Source: CAZCEC01 sp964497615
Lineage (GTDB): Bacteria > Chloroflexota > Anaerolineae > Anaerolineales > UBA6663
Length of the DNA stretch: 64,000 nt
NCBI GenBank assembly: GCA_964497615.1
Contig: CAZCEC010000008.1
Location: forward strand, 1-64,000
Direction of reading: 5' to 3'
Below the pieces are notes generated by a model. That model had not been told where the DNA came from, made no database searches, and worked only from the letters and a program-made list of their open reading frames with translations. Of this stretch, positions 58,359-64,000 are shown one piece after another. The translations under genes and the position numbers were made by a program. Within the stretch, counting starts at the first letter, position 1. The number at the start of each line of letters is the position of its first letter.

Positions 58359-59681
58359 TTACTCGTGGTCGCTGCCGTTGCCGTTGTAGCCGCGGCCCAT
58401 TCCGCGATAGGTGAAGCCCAGCCGCTGCATCGCGGCCGGGTCGTAGATGTTGCGCCCATCCACCACCACCGGCTGGCGCATGTTGTGTTTCAGCCGCGGC
58501 AGGTCAAGCTGCTTGAACTCGTTCCACTCGGTGCAGATCACCACCGCATCCACGCCCGCCGCCGCTTCGTAGGCATCCTCGCACAGCCGGACACCGGGCA
58601 GGAGGCGGCCCGCCACCGTCATGGCCACCGGATCGTAGCCCTGCACGCGCGCGCCGCCGGCCTGCAAGTTCTGGGCAATCTCCACCGCGGGCGCATCGCG
58701 CATGTCGTCGGTGTTCGGCTTGAAGGCCAGGCCCAGGATCGCGATCACCTTGTCGTCCAGCGTGCCCAGGAGCTCGCGCACCTTGGCCACCACCTGCCGC
58801 CGCTGGTCGTGGTTGATGTCCATCACCGCCTGGAGCAGTTGCGGGTGGCGGCCCTGCACATTCGCCATGTGGGCCAGGGCCTTGACGTCTTTGGGAAAAC
58901 AACTTCCCCCGTAACCGAGCCCGGCATCCAAGAATTGCCGCCCGATGCGCGGGTCGAAGCCCATGCCGGCGGCCACTTCCTTCACATCGGCCCCCAGCGC
59001 CTCGCAGATGTTGGCGATCTCGTTGATAAAGGAAATCTTCGTCGCCAGGAAGGCGTTCGAGGCATACTTGATCATCTCGGCCGTGCGCAAGTCCACCACC
59101 TGGATGGGGGCGCGCAGGGGCAGGTGCAGGTCGGCCACGCGGTTGGCGGCGTCGCGGTCCAGCGAGCCTAGCACCGTCCGGGCCGGGTTCATAAAGTCCG
59201 CAATCGCCGAGCCTTCGCGCAGGAACTCGGGGCACGACACCACGTTGAAGGGGATGGGCCGGGCCTGCTTGGCGCGCACGATTTCGGCCACCCAGTCGCC
59301 GGTGCCCACCGGCACGGTGGACTTGTTCACGATAATGAGGGGGGCCGTCATGTGCTGGGCCACCGATTCCGCGGCGACGCGCACGTACTGCAAATCCGCC
59401 TCGCCGTCCACGCCCTCGGGCGTGCCCACGGCGATAAAGGCAAACTCGGCATCTTTCAGGGCTTCGGCGTAGCTGGTAGTGAAGTTCAGCCGGCCGGCGC
59501 TCACGTTGCGCTTAACGACCTCTTCCAGCCCTGGCTCGTAGATGGGCAGCAGACCCTGTTTCAGGTTCTGAATGCGCTCTTCGTTGATGTCCAGCGCCGT
59601 CACCCGGTTGCCCAGGTCGGCAAAACACGTGCCGGTCACCAGTCCCACATAACCGACCCCGATCACACAAATGTTCTTCAC
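58359..59681 (-). CDS. UDP-glucose 6-dehydrogenase family protein
   Basis: 440 residues. The NAD fold (VIGVGYVGLVTG, 6-17) is followed by INKSTVPVGT-like VNKSTVPVGTG. The catalytic cysteine lies in GYGGSCFPKD near residue 260. Oxidising UDP-glucose to UDP-glucuronate is the most likely role, for surface polysaccharides; UDP-ManNAc dehydrogenases are close relatives. It lies 14 bases upstream of the M16 genes. Confidence 0.93.
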   Translation of the reverse strand: MKNICVIGVGYVGLVTGTCFADLGNRVTALDINEERIQNLKQGLLPIYEPGLEEVVKRNVSAGRLNFTTSYAEALKDAEFAFIAVGTPEGVDGEADLQYVRVAAESVAQHMTAPLIIVNKSTVPVGTGDWVAEIVRAKQARPIPFNVVSCPEFLREGSAIADFMNPARTVLGSLDRDAANRVADLHLPLRAPIQVVDLRTAEMIKYASNAFLATKISFINEIANICEALGADVKEVAAGMGFDPRIGRQFLDAGLGYGGSCFPKDVKALAHMANVQGRHPQLLQAVMDINHDQRRQVVAKVRELLGTLDDKVIAILGLAFKPNTDDMRDAPAVEIAQNLQAGGARVQGYDPVAMTVAGRLLPGVRLCEDAYEAAAGVDAVVICTEWNEFKQLDLPRLKHNMRQPVVVDGRNIYDPAAMQRLGFTYRGMGRGYNGNGSDHE

Positions 59682-59801
59682 TTGTCCTTACTCCTCAGAA
59701 GCGATGTGACAGCCTGCCTGCTATCTGCCTCGCGATGATACCATACCGCCCCAGCGGTCCTACGCCTTCACCCTGATACACGCCCACTCGCTCATCGGCG
59801 C

Positions 59802-60176
59802 TCAAGCCCACCCCCGCGCCCGCAATTCCTCCTCGTCCCGCCCAAAGAAATGCGCCAATTCGTGGATCAGCGTGCGCCGCACCTGCCGGCGCAGTTCCAC
59901 CTCGGTGCGCGCCATGGCTTGCAGGGGCAGGTGGAACAGGGTGATCCGGTCCGGCTGCAGGATGATGCTGTCGGCGTGGCGGTCCACCAAGGGCACGCCC
60001 ACGTACAGCCCCAGTAACTGCCCGCGGCGGCCATCCATCAGCTCCGGCCCCGCCTGCGGTTCGATGTTCAGGATGACGGTCTCCGCCTCGGCGCGCAGGT
60101 CTTCCGGCAGGCGGTCCAGCACTGCGTCCGCTTCCTCAAATGCGATTCGCTCAAACCGCTCCGGGGAAATGCGCAT
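59802..60176 (-). CDS. Minimal zincin-like metalloprotease (PF06262 type)
   Basis: 124 residues with HELAHFFGRD near the C-terminus (H105, E106, H109, D114), the HExxHxxGxxD site of the minimal zincins. A TACAAT box on this strand ends six bases before the ATG, implying a leaderless mRNA. The substrate is unknown. Confidence 0.9.
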   Translation of the reverse strand: MRISPERFERIAFEEADAVLDRLPEDLRAEAETVILNIEPQAGPELMDGRRGQLLGLYVGVPLVDRHADSIILQPDRITLFHLPLQAMARTEVELRRQVRRTLIHELAHFFGRDEEELRARGWA

Positions 60177-60182
60177 CGCGCT

Positions 60183-60188
60183 ATTGTA
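60183..60188 (-). promoter_or_regulatory. -10 box of the zincin gene (leaderless)
   Basis: TACAAT on the minus strand, six bases before the ATG at 60176, with no ribosome site between. Confidence 0.5.
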
Positions 60189-60226
60189 TCATCCTGCCTT
60201 GCCCCAACCCGTCCGCCATTGCCCTG

Positions 60227-60232
60227 TATAAT
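60227..60232 (+). promoter_or_regulatory. -10 box of the second SDR gene
   Basis: TATAAT about 39 bases before ATG 60272, where GGAGG lies five bases upstream of the start codon. No convincing -35. Confidence 0.45.
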
Positions 60233-60271
60233 CGCCTCAGTCCGCTGCCGCTCCTGCCCCTGGAGGCCGCC

Positions 60272-60985
60272 ATGCCCGCTGATCCTGTTGTCCTTATCAC
60301 CGGCGCCACCGGCGAATTTGGTCCCTATGTCGCCCGCGCCTTTGCCCAGGCCGGCGCGCGTCTCGCGCCAACCGCCCGCAAGCTCGACCAGGCGCAGGCC
60401 CTGCTGGCCGACCTGGGGCTAGGCCAGGACCGCGGCCTGCCAGCCGTAGTGGACGTCACCCAGGCCGAAAGCGTGGCCGCGTGGGTGGAGGCCGTCATCG
60501 CCAAGTGGGGCCGGATCGATGTGCTGGTAAACGTCGCCGGGGGCTACAAGCCCGGCGCGCCCCTCCACGAGACGGACGAGGCCGCGCTCGACTTCCTGTT
60601 CAACCTCAACGCGCGCTCGGCCTTCCTCACCTGCCGCGCCGTGATCCCGCACATGCTGGCCCAGGGCAGCGGCAAGATCGTCAACATCGGCGCCAAGCAG
60701 GCCCTCCAGGCCCCGCGCAAGGGCGCCGCCTATGCCATCAGCAAGGCCGCCGTCCTGCGCCTCACCGAGGCGCTCTCCGCTGAGGTGCGCGAGCAGGGCA
60801 TCAACGTCAACGCCATCATCCCCAGCACGATTGACACCCCCGCCAACCGCGCCGCCCAGCCCAACGCCGACCCCGGCAAGTGGGTGGCCCCAGAAGACCT
60901 CGCCGCTGTGGTCGTCTTCCTCGCGTCGGACGCCGCCCGCGCCATCCACGGCGCGGCCCTCCCCGTTTACGGCCTGGCCGGGTAG
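60272..60985 (+). CDS. SDR-family oxidoreductase with altered catalytic serine
   Basis: 237 residues. It has TGATGEFG (10-17), NVAGG in place of the usual NNAG, and YAISK with the catalytic Tyr and Lys. Thirteen residues before the Tyr, where the catalytic Ser is expected, lies Ala (NIGAKQA). Activity may be altered. It starts at an ATG with GGAGG; the longer frame would run through the promoter. Divergent from the zincin gene. Confidence 0.87.
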   Translation: MPADPVVLITGATGEFGPYVARAFAQAGARLAPTARKLDQAQALLADLGLGQDRGLPAVVDVTQAESVAAWVEAVIAKWGRIDVLVNVAGGYKPGAPLHETDEAALDFLFNLNARSAFLTCRAVIPHMLAQGSGKIVNIGAKQALQAPRKGAAYAISKAAVLRLTEALSAEVREQGINVNAIIPSTIDTPANRAAQPNADPGKWVAPEDLAAVVVFLASDAARAIHGAALPVYGLAG

Positions 60986-61032
60986 CGCCTTTGTTCTACC
61001 CTGCAACCCGCCCCGCCTGAGTGCGTAATACT

Positions 61033-61060
61033 GGTTGCCAGCCGCCATCAGGCGGCAACC
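61033..61060 (+). other. Hairpin in the leader of the sigma factor gene
   Basis: ggttgcc (61033-61039) pairs with ggcaacc (61054-61060), and the interior contains a second gcc/ggc pairing. It ends 12 bases before ATG 61073 and could act as an RNA control element or as the terminator of the SDR gene. No T-run. Confidence 0.4.
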
Positions 61061-61072
61061 GAGGTCCTGGGA

Positions 61073-61663
61073 ATGTCCGAAGCAGACTGGGTGCGGCGAG
61101 CGCGCGCCGGCGATGATGGCGCTTTTACCCAACTCGTCGAGACCTATCAGACGCCGATTTTCAACCTATGCTACCGCATGCTGGGCGAGGCCGGCGAGGC
61201 CGAAGACGCCGCCCAGGAGACCTTTCTGCGCGCCTATTCCCAACTGGCCCGCTACGACCCCAGCCGGTCGTTCAAGACGTGGCTGTTTTCCATCGCCAAT
61301 CACCACTGCATCGACCGGCTGCGCAAACGCCGGCTGACGTGGCTGTCGATTGACGATGACCTGCCGCCGCACCCGGCCTTGCAGGATCATGAGATCGGCC
61401 CGGAAGAGGCCTCGGTGCGCCGCGAGCAAACCGAAATGCTCCAGGCCCTGCTGGCCCGGCTGGCGCCCGACGACCGGGCCGTCGTGGCCATGCGCTACTG
61501 GCACGACCTGTCGTATGAGGAAATCGCCGAGGCCACCCAAAGCACGGTCAGCGCGGTGAAGAGCCGCCTGCACCGGGCGCGAGGCAGCCTGGGCGAGATG
61601 TTGGCCGCCGGGGCGCGCTCACCCCGGCCGGCAGCCCGGCCGGCGCTGCGGGCTGAAAGCTAG
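61073..61663 (+). CDS. ECF-type RNA polymerase sigma factor
   Basis: 196 residues. The region 2 signature (FNLCYRMLGEAGEAEDAAQETFLRAY, then FKTWLFSIANHHCIDRLRKRR) and region 4 (MRYWHDLSYEEIAEATQST, SAVKSRLHRARG) match SigW-like ECF sigmas. It is followed 20 bases later by a zinc-finger anti-sigma gene, so it is probably held inactive at the membrane. Confidence 0.95.
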   Translation: MSEADWVRRARAGDDGAFTQLVETYQTPIFNLCYRMLGEAGEAEDAAQETFLRAYSQLARYDPSRSFKTWLFSIANHHCIDRLRKRRLTWLSIDDDLPPHPALQDHEIGPEEASVRREQTEMLQALLARLAPDDRAVVAMRYWHDLSYEEIAEATQSTVSAVKSRLHRARGSLGEMLAAGARSPRPAARPALRAES

Positions 61664-61683
61664 AGCGCTGGAAGGATGACCCG

Positions 61684-62262
61684 ATGAACCACAAACCCTT
61701 TCAGGACTTGATGCACGCTGTGTTGGATGGCGACGCCGCGACCGGCGCGGGGCAAGCTTTGGCCCCCGCCTCCCGGCGCGACCTTGAAGCGCACCTGGCC
61801 GAGTGCGGCGAGTGCCAGTCCGTCTGGACCGCGCTGAGCGACGTGCACCGGCTGCTGCGCGCGGAGCCGCCCGTGGCGCCGCGCCCGGGCTTCAGCGGGC
61901 GTTTCCAGGCCCGGCTGGCCCAGCGCCGCTCGCGCCCACGCTTGCTGTGGGGCGGGCTGGCCCTGGGCCTGGGCGCCGTCAGCGCCGCCGCCCTGGTGGT
62001 GCCCGTGGGCCTGGCGGTAATTGTGACCGCGCTCCGCGCCGCCCAGGAGCCATCCACCCTGCTGGCCGTGATGGCCAGCCTGAACGCCACGGCGGCCTTT
62101 GCCGATACCGTTTTTGGCGCGCTGTTTATCGCGGCGCGCTCCCTGTTGGAAACCGCGGCGGCCAGCCCGCTCACCTGGGCCGCGAGCCTGGCCGGCCTGG
62201 CCCTGGCCGCGCTGTGGGTGTACGTGATGCGGCACTTGCCTCGGAAGGAAACGACGCGATGA
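61684..62262 (+). CDS. Zinc-finger membrane anti-sigma factor
   Basis: 192 residues. The HxxxCxxC of the anti-sigma zinc domain is H37, C41 and C44. Hydrophobic segments start near 88, 115 and 160, giving two or three membrane helices. It overlaps the next gene by ATGA, linking it to the bactofilin-like protein in one unit with the sigma factor. Confidence 0.88.
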   Translation: MNHKPFQDLMHAVLDGDAATGAGQALAPASRRDLEAHLAECGECQSVWTALSDVHRLLRAEPPVAPRPGFSGRFQARLAQRRSRPRLLWGGLALGLGAVSAAALVVPVGLAVIVTALRAAQEPSTLLAVMASLNATAAFADTVFGALFIAARSLLETAAASPLTWAASLAGLALAALWVYVMRHLPRKETTR

Positions 62263-63293
62263 AGGCGATCCTGAAGTTTCTCATTGTCACCGGCCTGGCC
62301 CTGGCCCTGCTGGCGCCCCTCACCCTGGCGCGCCCGGCCTACGCCGATCACTGCAATACCGATAAGCAGGTGTTCGGCGGCAGCTTTACCCTGAGCGCCG
62401 GCCAAACCCTGGACAGCAACCTCATTATCCTGGGCGGCAATGCGACGCTTGAGAGCGGCGCCGTGATGAATTGCACCATCGTCGTCATCGGCGGCAACGC
62501 CGATATCGCCGGGCAGGTGGCCGAGGACGTGGTGGTCTTTGGCGGCAGCACCATCCTGCGCGCGTCGGCGGTGGTGCAGGGCGAACTGCAAAGCATCGGC
62601 GGCACGGTCACGCGCGAGGCCGGCGCGGAGGTGGTCGGCGGCGAGGGGCAGGTGTTCGACTTCGACCGCAACCGCTGGTTCAACTTCGATACTGATATCC
62701 CGTTCATTGACCCGGTGCTGGGGTGGTACCAGAGCGTCATCCAGACCGTCATGGCCGCCATCGTCATCGGGCTGATCGCCCTGGTGGTGGTGCTCTTCTG
62801 GCCCGACCAGACGGCCCGCGTGGCCGCCACGGTCGCCAACGCGCCGGCCCAGGCGGGCGGGCTGGGACTGCTCACCGTGGTGGCGGTGCCGGTGCTGCTG
62901 GTGCTGCTCACGATTACGGTGTGCCTGGTGCCGGTGGCCTTCATCGGCGCCGTCATCTTTGCCGCCGGCCTGTTGTTCGGCCTCATCGCCGCGGGCCAGA
63001 TCGTCGGCGCGCGGCTCACCGCCGCCCTGCGCCTCTACAGCCTGAGCCCGGCCGTCGCCACGGCCCTGGGCACCACCCTGCTGTGGTTGGTGGCCAGCGC
63101 CGTGGGCGCGGTGTGGTGCGTCGGCTGGATCATCTGGCTGCTGCTGGCCTCCATCGGCCTGGGCGCGGTGACCCTCACCCGCTTCGGCACCCAACCCTAC
63201 CTGCCCGGCCCGGCCATCTACCCGCCCGCCGCGCCGCCGGCCCCGCCCTCGGATGCGCCCTCCACGCCAAGCGAGGCTGCCCCCGCTGCGTAG
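62259..63293 (+). CDS. Exported bactofilin-like beta-helix domain fused to membrane helices
   Basis: 344 residues. The signal peptide (1-29, ending AYA) leads to a repetitive beta-helix (about 35-130: NLIILGGNATLESGAVM, IVVIGGNADIAGQV, VVVFGGSTIL) like polymer-forming bactofilin domains. Four to five helices (about 155-310) and a Pro/Ala/Ser tail follow. Bactofilins are normally cytosolic, so an exported helix is notable. It is the third gene of the sigma/anti-sigma unit and a likely target or sensor of that pathway. Confidence 0.82.
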   Translation: MKAILKFLIVTGLALALLAPLTLARPAYADHCNTDKQVFGGSFTLSAGQTLDSNLIILGGNATLESGAVMNCTIVVIGGNADIAGQVAEDVVVFGGSTILRASAVVQGELQSIGGTVTREAGAEVVGGEGQVFDFDRNRWFNFDTDIPFIDPVLGWYQSVIQTVMAAIVIGLIALVVVLFWPDQTARVAATVANAPAQAGGLGLLTVVAVPVLLVLLTITVCLVPVAFIGAVIFAAGLLFGLIAAGQIVGARLTAALRLYSLSPAVATALGTTLLWLVASAVGAVWCVGWIIWLLLASIGLGAVTLTRFGTQPYLPGPAIYPPAAPPAPPSDAPSTPSEAAPAA

Positions 63294-63329
63294 CGGCATC
63301 GGACCCTTTTCACCGCGGAGCACGCAGAG

Positions 63330-63368
63330 AGCGCGGAGTTAGGAGAGAATCTCTCTTAACTCCGCGCT
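63330..63368. repeat. Inverted repeat in the CGCGGAG-type intergenic element
   Basis: An 18-base arm (63330-63347) matches the reverse complement of 63351-63368 at 17 positions with a three-base loop. It is preceded by caccgcggagcacgcagag. Such caccgcggag... words are commonly seen as repeat elements in environmental bacteria. It could terminate transcription. Confidence 0.75.
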
Positions 63369-63390
63369 CGCCTCTTTGGCCTCTTGCCTT

Positions 63391-63524
63391 CTGGTGTCGG
63401 CCGTCTGCTGTTTGCTTTCGGTCGTCCGTCGCCGGTTGTCGGTGGTCGCGCTTTCCTATCCGGCGCTCAACTTTCGTCACCTGCCCCACATCTTGTTGTG
63501 GGGTTCGTCGTTCGTCCTTCATCG
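63391..63524 (+). repeat. Degenerate heptamer arrays before the LysR gene
   Basis: From 63391 the units ctggtgt, cggccgt, ctgctgt, ttgcttt, cggtcgt, ccgtcgc, cggttgt and cggtggt keep a 7-base register. At 63504-63524 ttcgtcg, ttcgtcc and ttcatcg form a TTCGTC-type run. The second part encodes the last residues of the LysR protein on the minus strand. Confidence 0.7.
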
Positions 63525-64000
63525 CCGCCCGCCAGCCCCGGCAGCACCTGCTTCAGCGTCTCCACCAGCGCTTCCACCGCCGGGTTGGGCGCGCGGCGCG
63601 TGGGCCGGATCAGGGTGATTTCCCAGGCCGGCAGCGTCACCGGCTGGCCGCCCTCAGTCAGCGCCAGCGCCAGCAAGTCTCCCGCCGCCAGTTCGCGCCG
63701 CACCGCGATCTCCGGCAGCAGGCTCGCGCCCGTGCCCGCCAGCAGCATCCCCTTCACCAGTTCCACCGGGCTTAGCTCCATCCACGGAGCGCGGCCCTCG
63801 CTCTCTCCCCGCGCCGCCCGCACGTGCTCCAGAAAGGCCTGGCTGGCCGGCCCCCAATAGCTCACCAGCAATTGTTCCCGCGCCAGCCGCGCCAGTTCCA
63901 CCCCGCGCCCGGCCTCGGCCGCCAGCGCGTTGCGGCGGCCCGTCACCATCACCAGCCGCGCCCGGAACCCTGCCGCCCGCTCGATCTGCGGGTGCAGGCT
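63467..64000 (-). CDS. LysR-family regulator, substrate-binding domain (5' truncated by window edge)
   Basis: The frame is open to the window end, so the helix-turn-helix is outside. About 177 residues of the LysR effector domain are visible: LVMVTGRRNAL, VELVKGMLLAGTGASLLPEIAVRRELAAGDLLAL and a C-terminal EALVETLKQVL helix. The last 20 residues come from heptamer-type DNA. The regulated target is unknown. Confidence 0.85.
   Translation of the reverse strand, partial: SLHPQIERAAGFRARLVMVTGRRNALAAEAGRGVELARLAREQLLVSYWGPASQAFLEHVRAARGESEGRAPWMELSPVELVKGMLLAGTGASLLPEIAVRRELAAGDLLALALTEGGQPVTLPAWEITLIRPTRRAPNPAVEALVETLKQVLPGLAGGDEGRTTNPTTRCGAGDES

Noticed and set aside
61701..63323. 540-codon frame opposite the anti-sigma and bactofilin-like genes
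   Set aside because: His/Gln/Gly-rich composition typical of shadow frames. The plus strand has coupled genes with signal peptide and zinc-finger motifs.

Overview
This is a GC-rich bacterial chromosome segment. By eye it is mostly high-GC with strong G/C third-position bias, and genes are tightly packed, many overlapping by ATGA or GTGA. I favour an uncultured Chloroflexota (Anaerolineae/Caldilineae-like) lineage. The reasons are two Uma2-family genes, toast_rack-type lipoproteins, a GT39 mannosyltransferase-like protein, a HdrD/FadF-type membrane Fe-S oxidoreductase, a PucC/LhaA-like transporter and heptamer-period intergenic DNA. The phylum is an inference. No phage, IS element, CRISPR array or rRNA is visible. 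One tRNA (Pro, UGG) is present. No gene-free gap exceeds 300 bases.

Layout. (1) 2-9933, + strand: a catabolic block with a truncated 2-oxoacid dehydrogenase E2, a cupin, an ADP-forming acyl-CoA ligase (sucC/sucD type), a small Fe-S protein, a GntR/FCD regulator, two-subunit class I fumarase/tartrate-dehydratase-like genes, a TIM-barrel sugar isomerase, an SDR, an enolase-superfamily dehydratase and a Gfo/Idh oxidoreductase. Together they suggest breakdown of a sugar acid or hydroxyacid feeding the TCA cycle. (2) 9957-12473, - strand: a TetR regulator with a membrane protein under a near-perfect promoter overlapped by two palindromic operators, and an MFS transporter. (3) 12554-17789, -: a hybrid sensor kinase with a periplasmic solute-binding domain, a CheY-like regulator and a receiver-PAS-GAF-HD-GYP effector in one operon. 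(4) 17831-25024, -: a DmpA-type peptidase, then a compact module of LCP-like protein, NTP_transf_5-like protein, HprK-like kinase and PqqD-like protein. Three cell-wall genes (lysozyme-like, GT51 transglycosylase, amidase) and a DinB protein follow.

(5) 25155-44858, +: a Cys-motif small protein, the HdrD/FadF-like oxidoreductase, a membrane-anchored subtilase, a gamma-carbonic anhydrase and OsmC. Then comes a 2-oxoacid dehydrogenase island (E1 alpha, E1 beta, E2, E3), with GT39, ankyrin, PucC-like and PHP genes between or after, and the lipoate genes lipB and lipA each followed by a Uma2 gene. The enzyme complex and the machinery that lipoylates it thus lie within 13 kb. (6) 44903-52290: lipoproteins, PlsC, a PPOX-fold protein, ClpC, tRNA-Pro, a crotonase and a methyltransferase. 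(7) 52277-60176, -: tandem USP, Na/Pi cotransporter-like, HD hydrolase, a small protein, AcpS, a two-subunit M16 peptidase, UDP-glucose dehydrogenase and a minimal zincin. (8) 60272-63293, +: an SDR, then ECF sigma, zinc-finger anti-sigma and a secreted bactofilin-like membrane protein. The window ends in a partial LysR regulator.

The two most unusual signals are these. First, the PqqD/HprK/NTase/LCP module: its PqqD protein carries a conserved-looking, RiPP-substrate-like C-terminal tail, its NTase lacks the usual acidic pair and its LCP domain lacks a membrane anchor. Second, DNA with a 7-base period (best seen as TTCGTCN and its complement) occurs in several intergenic gaps, sometimes as inverted pairs. 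A related heptamer run sits in frame inside the E2 linker.
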